Below are positions 23,096 through 34,064 of a DNA stretch of 64,000 nt, in pieces. The stretch spans positions 3,492,504-3,556,503 of the forward strand of contig LSAX01000007.1 of NCBI GenBank assembly GCA_001557505.1, in the 5' to 3' direction. This DNA is from Reticulascus tulasneorum. Its lineage: Eukaryota > Ascomycota > Sordariomycetes > Glomerellales > Reticulascaceae. The translations under genes and the position numbers were made by a program. Positions within the stretch are counted from its first letter, which is position 1, and every line of letters starts with the position of its first letter. Under the pieces are notes generated by a model. It was given only the letters and a program-made list of their open reading frames with translations. It did no database searches and was not told the origin of the DNA.

Positions 23096-24796
23096 TCAAG
23101 CATAACTAACAGCTTGCACCATCAGCCGTGGCCTATCAATTCTCTCGCGCTGAGCGTTCATGCTTGCGAAAGGATGCAGCTCCTCCAACATACTGCAACC
23201 GCCTTCACGGCTGGGCCAAGCGCTCTTCAAACTTTCCCAGCATTCAAAACTTATGGAAGATTCATCAAATCCCCCAAAATCAAATGATGCAAATCTAGAT
23301 GAATCCTGGCTAGGATAGATTCGAGAAGTCAATGCAAATCTGTCATTTGCGTAAATTTCCACCATGGACTCGTCCAGGAATATCCTGAGTTGAAGGTCCT
23401 CACCCGGCATGAGGTGGAACCGCCCTGAATCAGGGCTGCTGGCTCCGAGATTGGAAAGTGATGAGTATTTTCGGTCCACCATGATGTGGCCATCTCCAAT
23501 ATCGAAAATGAGCTTTGTAACTTCAGCTGAGTTGGGCGATTCTCGGACGTTGAAAATGAATTTCTCCGCCCCAGATAGATTAGAAAAGGTCGCGGCAACT
23601 TCATAATTCGTAGCCCTGACGCCACTGAAGCTTTTTAGAGACAAAGGGGTCTGCTGATATCTGAGTTTTCTGACCTGTGGTGCGGGTCGAACCCCAAGGG
23701 TTGTCATTCTTCCAGACGACTCGTGGAGGGTCCATTCGTGAGAATCTCTTGCTGTAACGAATATGGGCATTGAGACTTCAAACAGCTCTCTAGGATGCGC
23801 AAGACACCCCGCCCAACCCTGCTCCTTCACTACATGTGCGTGTGAGCTCTCATCCGCCCATCCCAGTTGAAGCAATCGGTCTTCGGAGTCTCGGAAGATG
23901 TGTGGAGCATATGAGATTCCGTGATCAATCAAACCGTGACCCGAGATATCAAACCGAGGGTTGCCGCCCTCGATAACCAGACATCCGGACAGCCAAAGCG
24001 TGTAGTGGCTGTTGTGCCGTTGGCTATTCGCATCCTCTTCGACTCCAAGGATAAGGTATTCTGTTTGCCCAATTGAGAAGAAGCTCGCGCACTCGAAATT
24101 GTTTCCGAAACGAAGGTCGCTATTCGGTGAAATTTTTGATCCCCTCTTTACATCGAGAAGGACCGCGAGGTGTTCCCATCCATAGAGGTTACGAGACTGG
24201 TAAATATGGATCTGAGAGCCATGACCTCGTTCTCCAGAAGCTATTATCATGTAGCTCGTTTCTTCACTGGTTCCAAGCAATGCAGAGAGTGAAGGCCAAT
24301 ATGAGACAAATGGATCGCGCCATCCGGTGGTTGCCTCTTTTTTGGGAGGGAGTCTTAGCAGAGGATTGCTGCAATGCCGATGCCACGATCTGCCAAAGTC
24401 GGTTGAGATAGCCACAGACTGCGACTCACATCCTTGGATGTAAGGCTTCGACCAATGAATAGGAAGGGCCGAGACGCTGGTGTAAAAGAGGAACAGAACT
24501 CTCTTTCCATCAAAGAGCCGCGAGACTATGGATCCAGAGAAAACGCCGAGAGAATCATATGTTTCTCCGTTGCGAATGGCGGGTGTGCTGTCTTCCCAGG
24601 TGACCAAATCCTTACTCCTGGCCATACCCCAGGCAGAATTGCCACCATCGGTGGTTCCTGGGTTCCATTGGTAGCAAAAAAGGTATTCCTCAGTCTCAGG
24701 AATATAGACAGCACCGCACGGGTCATTCGACCACGAATGCGGCGCGATGAAGTGAGAAGTCGGACGGAAGCGGTTGAAAGACATCGTCAAAGGCAT
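23096..24796 (-). CDS. Intracellular GH32 beta-fructofuranosidase
   Basis: 566 residues, intronless. The ATG at 24796 or the one four codons later (24784) could be used. GH32 landmarks: WSNDPCG with nucleophile Asp25, FSGS, GWRDPFV with the RDP transition-state Asp161, and NFECASF with acid/base Glu235 in the EC motif. A beta-sandwich C-terminal half follows (LRIFLDESMVEIYAN). No signal peptide precedes the catalytic domain, unlike secreted fungal invertases, so it should act inside the cell on imported sucrose-type sugars or short fructans. The gene is divergent from the sugar transporter, with 659 bp between the starts. Confidence 0.94.
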   Translation of the reverse strand: MPLTMSFNRFRPTSHFIAPHSWSNDPCGAVYIPETEEYLFCYQWNPGTTDGGNSAWGMARSKDLVTWEDSTPAIRNGETYDSLGVFSGSIVSRLFDGKRVLFLFYTSVSALPIHWSKPYIQGCESQSVAISTDFGRSWHRHCSNPLLRLPPKKEATTGWRDPFVSYWPSLSALLGTSEETSYMIIASGERGHGSQIHIYQSRNLYGWEHLAVLLDVKRGSKISPNSDLRFGNNFECASFFSIGQTEYLILGVEEDANSQRHNSHYTLWLSGCLVIEGGNPRFDISGHGLIDHGISYAPHIFRDSEDRLLQLGWADESSHAHVVKEQGWAGCLAHPRELFEVSMPIFVTARDSHEWTLHESSGRMTTLGVRPAPQVRKLRYQQTPLSLKSFSGVRATNYEVAATFSNLSGAEKFIFNVRESPNSAEVTKLIFDIGDGHIMVDRKYSSLSNLGASSPDSGRFHLMPGEDLQLRIFLDESMVEIYANDRFALTSRIYPSQDSSRFASFDFGGFDESSISFECWESLKSAWPSREGGCSMLEELHPFASMNAQRERIDRPRLMVQAVSYA

Positions 24797-25455
24797 ATTA
24801 GCTAAGCTCTAGGTTGACGAGGCTAAGTGTGCGAAAAGTGAGGAAGGGAATGAAGAGAAAGGTCAAAGAACTGGAACCCCGAGACCTTTGATTTCTTATC
24901 AAAAGCAAAGGCAGGGAATCGCAAGATGCATCGCCGTTCCCACGGAGGCCGTCAAGTGGGTCGTGGAGTGAGCTGCCGGTCCATCTCGGGTGAATCTGCC
25001 AGTAACCAATTAAAATTCAGCCATCTTCGCTCAAATGCTCCCACACTAGCGAAAGGCACTAGAGAAAAACGACCCGATATTTTCTGCACGCCGAGGTCGA
25101 CGGCCAATGACCCACAATTCGGCGATGCAAATTCACCCTAATGGTCAGCTAGGACGTCGGATGAGGCGAACCCCATCATATGACTGCATTGTTTCCCCGT
25201 GGGGCACCCATGTTATCTCGTGGCTGGACTCGTCAACTCCGACAACCGTCTCGACTTATCCCATGAATTCGGGAAAGTCGCTGAGTTTGATGCTGGATGG
25301 AGCGCGTGGAGGCCATTCCCGTCGAAGATATAAAATGAGTGGATTCTCCCAACCTTCCATCTTGTGAATCGTGTCACTACCCTCAAAGTCACATCACCGG
25401 TTATCAACACAATCCACTTTCCCGTCATCCTGTCCCTCTCTCTCCATTTCTTGAA
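24797..25455. promoter_or_regulatory. Divergent promoter region, GH32 / sugar transporter
   Basis: 659 bp between two outward-facing starts. It contains CGG-N3-CCG at 24943-24951 (CGGAGGCCG), a possible site for a Zn2Cys6 dimer such as the clustered regulator. This is a weak call because such short motifs occur by chance. TATAAAA lies at 25328. Confidence 0.35.
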
Positions 25456-27172
25456 ATGGAAGGCAAGATCCCTTCCCATTTGGCTACGGCGCAAAGTTTC
25501 GAAGCCGATATCGATCTTGAGAAGACCTTCGTGGAAGCTCATACAGAACATGCCACTCGCCATGATTCGAGGTCTATCGCCACTCCAATCTCCCAAGACT
25601 TGACGCCAAAAGAGCAATATCAGCGACTATGGGCCAATCTGAAGAAAGACAAAGTCTTTGTCCTCTGGGCTCTGTATGTAATGTCTCTGGTCTTCGGCTG
25701 GGGCTATGACGCCGGCTTATCTGGCGTCGCCATCGCATTTCCCGAATTCAGGAAGGCGTACGGAGAATATTTCGAAGCCGGCGAGCAGTTCGTGATCCCA
25801 GCACTCTGGCAGTCCCTTTGGAATGCAGCAAGCACAATTGGTCAAGTCATCGGTGCGTTCCTCACCGGCCAATTCGCTGATTACACCGGCCGACGCCCCT
25901 TGCTGTACCTCGCCGTCACCCTTTCCCTATCATCCTCTTTTGCTCTCGTCTTCGCCCCCAACCTGCCGGTACTCTTCGTCTCCAAACTGCTCCTGGGATT
26001 CTCGATCGGATTCTCAACCGCAACCCCTCCCCTATATGTCACTGAAAACGCACCCGCGGCTCTTCGAAGCTCCGCGAGTTCCCTGACCAACGTAATCATT
26101 GTCTTGGGGTTCTTCCTCTCATCTCTTACCGGGTATGGGGCATCCAAGGTATCTGGCGAATGGAGCTACAGACTAGCGTTTGTCATGACGTTTGTCGTCC
26201 CTGGCCTGTTTGCCTTCGGCCTCCCATTCCTTCCCGAGTCGCCAGTCTGGTACATCAAGAAGGGCAGAGAGGCAGATGCGCGCAAGGCCATCATAAAGTT
26301 ATTCGGCAAAAGCACGAATGTTGATGCAAGGCTCGCGTTCATCCGGTCGGAGCTAGAAGTACAAGCTGGAGAAACGAGCCTTGAAAGCCAGACCAGCTGG
26401 AAAGCCATCTTTTCCAAAGAACACCGATCTCGAACATTGGTGGCTGTCCTCGGACTTCAGTCCCAGAACTTCTCTGGAGGATATTTTGCTAGTAAGTCGA
26501 CCGAGATCGAGCCCGCTTAAATTTGGGATATGTGGAACTAACTCCAGTCATCTAGACACCTACCAAACATACTACTTCGAGCTTATCGGACAGACAAACG
26601 CATTCGGCCTCACCGCCATTTCCTCCACGCTTCAATTCATCTCCAATTGTGTAGCTGTTGCACTCTCTGATGTCCTGCCCAGAAGAAAATCGCTCGTAGG
26701 AGGCGGCGCAATACTATGTGTCTGGTCAATCATAATCGCCGGCACGTCCCTCGCCAACACATCGAACAAGGCCGCCAACACGGCCCTTCTCGCTTTCATG
26801 CTCACATGGTCAATGCTCTACACGTCTACAGTTGGATGCTTCGGGTGGGCTGTCGCCCAAGAGACCGCTTCCCAAACCACCAGGCCCAAAACCATTGCGT
26901 TTACCTTGGTATGCCAGCAACTGACCGCGCTCATGTTATCCTCGGTCTTTCCATTTTTCATCAACCCCGACCAGCTGAACTGGGGCGGAAAAGTCATGTT
27001 TCTGTTCGTCGCCGCGGAGGTCGTCATCTTGCTGATACTGTATTTCGTTCAGCCTGAGACGAAGAACAGGACGTATAATGACATCGACACGCTGTATGCT
27101 CACCACATTCCACCGAGGAAGTTCAACAGGTATATTGTTGATAATGGCGTGGTAATCAAGAAGGAAATTTGA
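25456..27172 (+). CDS. MFS sugar transporter (alpha-glucoside permease-like)
   Basis: 550-residue model with exons 25456-26491 and 26556-27172 (64 bp intron, GTAAGT..TAG). The ATG at 25456 starts a hydrophilic cytosolic N-terminus of about 70 residues. About twelve hydrophobic segments follow, with sugar-porter signatures GWGYDAGLSG in TM1, GQFADYTGRRP after TM2-3, and PESPVWYIKKGR before the central loop. The sixth-helix side is joined across the intron (FSGGYFAN|TYQTYYF). The C-terminal motif QPETKNRTYNDID is typical of maltose/general alpha-glucoside permeases. Predicted plasma-membrane proton symporter. Its place between GH32 and the regulator suggests it imports the substrate of the two cytosolic glycosidases. 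Confidence 0.92.
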
Positions 27173-27696
27173 AAATGGCTACTGTGGTTGATTCATTTTG
27201 CTGCAGTTATATAGGCTACTTGCTTTTGTCTTCCCTGTCCTTCTTATGTCAATGCCAATAAGACGAAGTTAGGTCCTTGTAGGCCAAAAATCATACCGTT
27301 ATATGTGATACTCAGAGTGTATCTTTACTTGCATTATTTTGGTGGAAGATCTAGCTCTTCGTTCCGAGTGTTGCTGAAGTTTAATAAATCCTGCTCAGCA
27401 GACGTAACCATCGGCAAGATGTGCCTAGTTGTTCCTAAATGCCACCCCATCCGTATATTTGAATCGCCGGGTCAGGGCCAAGACAATTAGGGAGTTTGTG
27501 GGGCAAGCGGGGAAGCACCAACGTGGTGCTAACCTTAAATGTGTAAGCCTACCGCTGGTGTGGTACTTTTTTTTGGGGCAGGGAGGTGGAATTGCATAAC
27601 ATGACGGTGGTTCATAACCCCGCATCAATTAGAGTGCATTATTTCCCGCCTCTCCTTCTTCTTCTCTCCACGCATATGCAGCTCGGAAGGCCGACA
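27173..27696. other. Intergenic, promoter of the Zn2Cys6 gene
   Basis: Holds the transporter 3' side and the regulator promoter. No separate gene seen. Confidence 0.4.
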
Positions 27697-29343
27697 ATGT
27701 CAACAGAGATCCCTTATTATAAACACAGAAGAAGCGGTAAGGTTAGACAGGCATGCGACTGTTGCCATACCCGCAAGATTCGTTGCGATGGCACAAACCC
27801 GTGTGCTAATTGCATCAGCGCCACGCTTCATTGCACGTACCTCGTCGTGCACAAGAAGACTGGCCCGAAAGGAAGACGGCGAACGTCGAACACATATTGT
27901 ATGACAAAAACAAGCCCGATACCTCCGCTGCTTGAGATTCCTACTGCTAGTCCAAATTCGCAGGCTACAAACGACAATGCAAGTTGGCATTCTGAAAGCA
28001 ATGATGGACAGGATCGATTCGGTTTTGAGCCTTCCCCATCGGTGTCCGCAGACCTCATTTCAAGATGCCTGGATGCATTCTTCATACACAAGTACCCGAT
28101 TACCCCTATTCTAGATCGAGAACAGGCAAAGGCTTCGTTAATGAACCTCTCGGCCTCCCCGGAACAGTACGGTCTGATGACAGCCTGTTGCGCTGTCATA
28201 GTCCAATCCCCTGAAATACTGGCGCCAACTAATCGGCCATCCGAATCCTTAGAAACACATGAAAACGGTCTGGAGGCGCTGCCTACTGCTGAGTTCCTCA
28301 TATCTGAAACAGTTCGGGCCAGGCAGTACTGCGATCATATCGAAAACCCATCTCTAGCCACCGTACAGACATCGTTCCTACTCTTCTCCGCTCTATTCTG
28401 CCTGGGCAAAGACAATTCGGCGTGGTTTTATATTCGTGAATCTATGACGCTGCTTCAATTGCTTCGACTACACGAGGAAAGCACCTACACCTCCCTCTCC
28501 AGCAACACCTTGCACATCTATTCCCGTCGGATGTTCTGGGTTCTTTTCATCACGGAGCGGGCGTACGCCCTCCAGCGCCATAGGCCGTTAACGTTGCAGC
28601 CGACTATAGCGTTACCCTCTGTGGGTGGGGGAGCGGAGTCACATATCTTATCCGGATTTCTCGATCTCATCTCTCTGTTCCAGAACTTCGACAATGACTT
28701 TCTTGCATTGTGGAATCCGTCCTCTTTTACCCCTTCCGCATCGCCTGAATCTCTGATCAGACTTCAGCAAGCTCTCACATACGCTTTACCAAACATTTCA
28801 GAACGCACAGAAGTCCAGCAAGCCGACCTACTGGTATCCAGACAGTGGCTGAAGACCATGGTGTGGCAGCTCTGCGTTTCCAAAACACTGCTCTCAAGCT
28901 CGAGCAGCGAGGAGAGCATGTCATTCCGTTACCCAATTTCCATAGCTCGTGAAGTTGTTCTTGTTTCAATGCTCTTGCCTCCTAGTGCATTCGAAGCTAA
29001 CGGCATTGGAATACTGGAAAAGCTATTCGACATTGGGTGTTCATTAGCTGATGTCTTGTCAGTCAGGCCGGACCTGATGAAATCCTCAGTAATGGAAGTG
29101 GGGCCGACGGATTATTTGATGGAGCTACTTCGCATTGTCGGTACTACTCTTGGAGGGAGTTCGAAGCACTTGAAGATTTTGGTAAACAAGGCGAATGAAT
29201 GTCTACCCATGAATGTTGGACGCACACTATCAAGCTTGGAAAACGGCTGGGAAGAAATCCACGAGCTTTATGACGGCGACGACGACGACGACGACGACGT
29301 GCTCTCGGTTTGCAACGATGGTACTCACACACGTTATACTTAA
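27697..29343 (+). CDS. Zn(II)2Cys6 transcription factor, sugar-cluster regulator candidate
   Basis: 548 residues, intronless. The ATG at 27697 is closest to the DNA-binding domain; in-frame ATGs at 27586 and 27676 would add an unlikely hydrophobic leader. The binuclear cluster is RQACDCCHTRKIRCDGTNPCANC..LHC (residues about 18-50), followed by a basic linker KKTGPKGRRRT. A middle-homology-like region carries SLATVQTSFLLFSALFCLGK and RRMFWVLFITERAYAL. Near the C-terminus is an acidic run of Asp residues encoded by GAC repeats (about 29277-29299). It lies directly behind the transporter gene and is the likely pathway-specific activator, by analogy with fungal maltose and inulin regulons. Confidence 0.88.
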   Translation: MSTEIPYYKHRRSGKVRQACDCCHTRKIRCDGTNPCANCISATLHCTYLVVHKKTGPKGRRRTSNTYCMTKTSPIPPLLEIPTASPNSQATNDNASWHSESNDGQDRFGFEPSPSVSADLISRCLDAFFIHKYPITPILDREQAKASLMNLSASPEQYGLMTACCAVIVQSPEILAPTNRPSESLETHENGLEALPTAEFLISETVRARQYCDHIENPSLATVQTSFLLFSALFCLGKDNSAWFYIRESMTLLQLLRLHEESTYTSLSSNTLHIYSRRMFWVLFITERAYALQRHRPLTLQPTIALPSVGGGAESHILSGFLDLISLFQNFDNDFLALWNPSSFTPSASPESLIRLQQALTYALPNISERTEVQQADLLVSRQWLKTMVWQLCVSKTLLSSSSSEESMSFRYPISIAREVVLVSMLLPPSAFEANGIGILEKLFDIGCSLADVLSVRPDLMKSSVMEVGPTDYLMELLRIVGTTLGGSSKHLKILVNKANECLPMNVGRTLSSLENGWEEIHELYDGDDDDDDDVLSVCNDGTHTRYT

Positions 29344-30049
29344 GTTTAATATTAGTTTATGCTTAAGCAAAGGGTGGTTAGTACTATGTACCGGGGTTAG
29401 AGGACAATGCGGTTGGGGCTGTGGTTTTTGTAAGTAGCGGCGAACCCGCATGAGTCCTTCATCTGCGCAAAGGCTGTAATGGCAGAAGCTTGTGATATGA
29501 TTCGTGTCCATAGTAATTGCGCAAATTTAATCTCTCGCGAGAGATACATGTAATGGTGTGGCTTGGCTAGCACGAAGGGCTCTTCCTCAACTCGTCGTGC
29601 ACCTTGGGTCATTGTTCACTTCGGCCTATGAAGAGGGCAAGATTCTTCGCTGGGCACATTGCTGCTCCAATGACTAAAAATCGAATGACGGAGTATTCTA
29701 TTGGTGCTGTTGGCTGTTTAAAAGAAGAAGAAAAAACGAAGGATGGAGAGAAGAAAAAGAACCCCACCAGGAGAGCACTTTTGAGCAAATATTCTGGCTG
29801 TACCGGGTCAATGGGAAATCAGCGCACGCCTCCCCGCCAATGCAATCTCGTTGTGCTTGAGGATGTCGGCCGATTTTGAGGTCTGCTATTTACCAGATGC
29901 GCCAGCAACAAACGTGTGGATCGCTATCCAAGGCTCGCAAAGGTATAAACGAGCTCTTGAGGGATTTCTGCTTTAATATAAAGCTCAGGTGTTCCTGACA
30001 ACAATGCTGCGAGCTCCCGCTATCTCAATGGGCCTCTCACAAATCCAAA
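29344..30049. other. Intergenic, nothing recognised
   Basis: Lies between the regulator and the tannase-family gene. It contains a purine-rich patch near 29725-29765. No gene seen. Confidence 0.45.
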
Positions 30050-31657
30050 ATGGCGGTGCTCCGGTTACTCACCCTCTTCGCACTTGCCGTTGCTCAGTGT
30101 CAGACGACATCGCTTCCAGCTTCAAACTGCTCACAGAAAAGTCTAGCTCTGCCCGCCGTCACAGGCATTCGTATCCTCTCTACCGAAGCGCACAGCGTGA
30201 AAAACTACACCTTCGTCAACTCCGAGACAGCAAATGCGACTACAGCCGATTTCTTCAACTTCTGCAATGTCACGGTTACTTACACCCACTCTGGCTGGAA
30301 CGACACCGTGCAACTCACAACCTACCTCCCCGATGACTGGAACGGCCGCTTCCTCGCGATCGGAGGCGGAGGCATGGCCGCCGGTGGAGAAGCGTTGATT
30401 CATCTTGAGTCCCCCATAACCTCACTCATGAGGCTCAAGTTCGCCATATCGACCACCGACGGCGGACACCCTAGCGACCTAGAGGAGGCGATGAGCGTGA
30501 ACCCCACCTGGGTGTTTACCAGCCCGGGCAATATCGATTTTCCCATGCTCATAAACTTTGCTTCGCGGTCGCTGCACGACATGGCAGTTATCGGGAAATC
30601 GCTGGTTCAAACCGCGTACGGAAGGGCGCCGAGATATTCTTACTTTTTCGGGGGGTCGACGGGAGGACAGCAGGGGCATATGCTAGCGCAGCGATTCCCA
30701 CGGGACTTCAATGGCATTGTGGCGTACAAGCCGGCGATTAACTGGGCAAAATTCTTCTTTTCCAACGTGTTTGCCAAATTGACCATGGATGTGGCGGGCC
30801 AGTACCCTTCGCCATGCGAGCTGGATGCGCTTTCGGCTGCAGCTGTGACGGCTTGCGACGAGCTTGATGGTGTCAAGGACGGCATCATCTCGCGACCCGC
30901 GCTCTGCACATTTGACCCGCGAACATTGACCGGCAAGGCTTTTGACTGCAACGATGTTCCATCAACGTTTTCAAATATCTCGACTCAAGTAGCTCACGCG
31001 GCGTACACTGGACCAAGAAGCCCGTCCGGCGAGTTCCGTTGGTATGGTTTCAGCAAAGACGTTTCTCTCCACGCCGAAGGCACAGGACCCGCAGCCTTGG
31101 AATGCCCTGCAACAGGCGGCAAATGCTCAGCAGCCTCGTTCCACATGTCTGACCTCTGGCTCCGATATTTCTTCGCAAAAGACCCATCTCTCGACCTGAA
31201 AGACCTCACCAGGGAGCAATCCGACGACTTGTTCCTGACAGCTGTCAATGAGTACGAGTCGATCATCGGAACCGCTGATCCCGACCTGTCGCGCTTCAGA
31301 AGAGCCGGTGGGAAGATGCTCAACTGGCATGGGCTGACGGATCAGCTGGTGCCTGTCAATGGCAGCACGGACTATTACGACCGGGTGTTGGCAAAGGACT
31401 CGAAGGCGCAGGACTTCTATCGGCTGTTTCTGGCGCCAGGTGCAGATCATTCAGGTGCTGGAATCACTGTGTCGGACGAAGAGAGCCTCAGGTATATCAT
31501 GAACTGGGTGGAGAAAGGGGAGGTCAATGAGACCCTTCGGGCAGCAGGGAAGACGGGATTTGGACTCCCAGCTGAGAGGAATCTTTGCATGTATCCGAAA
31601 GTCCAGCACTACACGGCCGGAGATCCATCTCTACCGTCGTCATTTACGTGTGTGTAG
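30050..31657 (+). CDS. Tannase/feruloyl esterase family protein lacking the CS-D-HC cysteines
   Basis: 535 residues, intronless. Signal peptide MAVLRLLTLFALAVAQC. Family landmarks: LPDDWNGRFLAIGGGG, nucleophile Ser203 in GGSTGG, QRFPRDFNGIVAYKPAINW, a metal-binding-type loop CDELDGVKDGII, acid Asp431 in GLTDQLVP, and His467 in GADHSGAG. In characterised members the motif is CS-D-HC, with the two Cys forming a disulfide that links the triad. Here both are replaced (Gly202 before Ser203, Ser468 after His467). All triad residues remain, so it may still be an active esterase on plant phenolic esters. It follows the sugar cluster in the same direction, but a joint role is unproven. Confidence 0.88.
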   Translation: MAVLRLLTLFALAVAQCQTTSLPASNCSQKSLALPAVTGIRILSTEAHSVKNYTFVNSETANATTADFFNFCNVTVTYTHSGWNDTVQLTTYLPDDWNGRFLAIGGGGMAAGGEALIHLESPITSLMRLKFAISTTDGGHPSDLEEAMSVNPTWVFTSPGNIDFPMLINFASRSLHDMAVIGKSLVQTAYGRAPRYSYFFGGSTGGQQGHMLAQRFPRDFNGIVAYKPAINWAKFFFSNVFAKLTMDVAGQYPSPCELDALSAAAVTACDELDGVKDGIISRPALCTFDPRTLTGKAFDCNDVPSTFSNISTQVAHAAYTGPRSPSGEFRWYGFSKDVSLHAEGTGPAALECPATGGKCSAASFHMSDLWLRYFFAKDPSLDLKDLTREQSDDLFLTAVNEYESIIGTADPDLSRFRRAGGKMLNWHGLTDQLVPVNGSTDYYDRVLAKDSKAQDFYRLFLAPGADHSGAGITVSDEESLRYIMNWVEKGEVNETLRAAGKTGFGLPAERNLCMYPKVQHYTAGDPSLPSSFTCV

Positions 31658-32116
31658 CTGGGTCGCGCCTCTATTGACAAATAGCGTGCAGATGTGGTCC
31701 CAGTTGATGTCATAGAAGCAGGACAGGGATAGTTTAGTTGTCTTGGAATTACCTGTACGGAAGATTGATTTATGAAAAATACTGTGTGTATGCGTAAACT
31801 GTAACACTCCCTTAATGACGTTCAAGTTGCTGAGAAAAGTGTACACTTGGTTTCGCAGATCCAATCGCTAGCTTAAGTATCATAAGTATGTTCCCGAGTA
31901 AAAACATCGAATAGATCTGACGCCTGAGTACCAGCACTAAGGAAGGACATACTTGTAAAGGCGCTGGCGAGATTTTGCTACCTCTAAAGAACGTTACCTG
32001 AGCTAGAGTTATAAGGACCGCCGCCCGGTCCTAGCTCCGGCACATCTTAGGCATTTATCACCTATATTCCCTTTAAGAGGTTGCTCAGATGGATTCAATG
32101 GCGGTAATCAAGTGCT
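31658..32116. other. Intergenic, nothing recognised
   Basis: Convergent spacer. No feature seen. Confidence 0.4.
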
Positions 32117-32893
32117 TCAGATGAAACCACCCCGTTCAACGTCGAAGATATAATCAGAAACGCAACCTTCAAAAATCGCTCCCGCCATCTTACGCATCTT
32201 CCCTGGATTGATCTTGTTGTCCCAAACGCACTCTCCAAACTGATTCAACCACTTAGCCTTGACGAACCCTCCCCTGATGGCCTCTTCGCCGACAACGTAG
32301 ATCAAGTTCCTTGGCCACTTATCAGTGGTGTCCGAAGTTGACCACATGGTTATTGGATTGCCGTCATCGTCCTCAAATGGCTCGCATTCCAGAGCATACC
32401 ATTCATCCTCCTCGCCAGGCCAGCAGACCGTATTCCCTTCTGCAAGCTTCGGCAGTCTTGCCAGAATCTTGACCCACTCGTCGCCGAAATCATAGAGTTC
32501 CTTGTCATCGAGGATATGGTCGTCGTCTACAACGTATACTGTAGAGTTGGGGCCCCCGTCGATCTCTGACTGGGCGGCGAGATCGTGGTATTGAATGTCT
32601 AGTTCCGGCAGATAGCAAGTTCGGAGCCAAAGGACTAGGCGGCTATGGTTCAGATGGCCAGACGCATCATTTACACATGCATTTCCCTCTTGAACAGATT
32701 GAAAAGGTCGGAGCATGCGATCGATTTGAACTTCGCTTGGTAAAGATGGCACCTCTTCGCCCTGGTATTCTTCTGCCTCTCGCTGTGCACTTGTACCAAG
32801 TTCATTGTATCTCTTGAGGCTTGTCTCAGAAAGTGGAGACCTGTAGGTGGCTCAGAGGTTGCTTACCAAACGGCCACGGTTCCCAAGGGCCAT
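32117..32893 (-). CDS. Unknown cytosolic protein
   Basis: The open frame runs from 32824 down to 32117 and encodes an acidic soluble protein rich in Asp, Glu and Trp (for example VYVVDDDHILDDKEL, CWPGEEDEWYALECE). No ATG lies near the 5' end of this frame. A model with a nine-codon first exon (32893-32867, donor GTAAGC) joined to 32824 gives 244 residues in frame, but other upstream exons are possible (an in-frame segment KQQWKRLVHKY lies just upstream of the proposed ATG). No signal peptide, membrane helix or motif that I recognise. The 5' end is uncertain; the main exon is likely real. Confidence 0.5.
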
Positions 32894-34064
32894 GTATTTA
32901 TGAACAAGTCTCTTCCATTGCTGCTTGTCATTCTCGTCGGGAGAATCGAGAATCTGGTGTTCCTAGATTGGGAAATATATATAAGTGCTTGTCCTTGTCC
33001 ACGAAAACCACCAAAACACACGCGTTCAGGTCATGGCACACCTGCGACGCAAAGGATGTCAAAAGCTAATCGCCCATACCCAGCAGCCGGAAACAGTGTT
33101 TTCGTCACATTTCTATTCGAGTAGTCTGGTGCAGGAAATATCGTTAATGACGTAACTGGTTCCATTGTATCTCAACTGAGATTGGAGGCACGCTGATTGA
33201 GAACGATGGAGAAAGCATGCGGGCAAGGGATCTTTATATTTGGCGAAGTGCGGCGCAGCAGCGCTACAGAATTAGACAATCCTGGTTGGGTCAGGCAGAA
33301 GTGTGGATACAAGTGAACACTTGGGACGAGGCTAATCCATGCATTGTTGGCAAGCGATTTCATTAGACGATGGCGATGATGGACCATCCTCGATGAGGCA
33401 AGTTTCTAGGCCAAGTCATGACCGTTAGTAATTAAGATCAATTGGTAAGCAGCTGTACATGGCAGAGTGGCAGCCCCGTTTTTACAGTGGAGAAATTTTT
33501 TTTTCGCAAGGCCCAGCTCGGAGGGAAGTTGGCTGCTGAAAGTGGGCGGGTTGAGCCAAGAGTACGTTTTACAATTTAAAGATACAAGCCTCATCTTTAT
33601 CTATGTCCCGCGCAGTATGTAAAAGAGATCTAAGTACAGGAAAGCCAAGAAGAACACGCTTGTCTGAAAATCCAGAATATGTCCGTGCCGGTTGTTCTGC
33701 TCGGTTCTATACTGGTACCTCGATCATGATTCTGAAACTACAAGGTTCCGATGGCTGCGCGGGACATCTTAATTCCGGGTCGAAGTGCAAGCTCACTAAC
33801 ACGGTACAGAATAAGGGCACATTGCTGACGGCAAGGGACCGGACAGTGCTGCGACCCGGCCCCACGTGATATATTGACTACCTAATGAACATGACAACCC
33901 GTGATGGTGTACGTATACTGTTCAACCTGAAGCCCCATCGACTTGCCTTTGCTTGGGTGTCTTGGTAACATGCGATATCCCCCTACTCTCCAAACGTCCT
34001 CATCGCGTCAAACTGACGAGGTTCCTTAGCTCCAGTCTGCCGACTGGAGGCTGGCGGCTCAGAT
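32894..34064. other. 1.2 kb gene-poor region
   Basis: No frame with a recognisable motif. Possibly holds the true 5' exon of the gene at 32117-32893. Confidence 0.45.
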
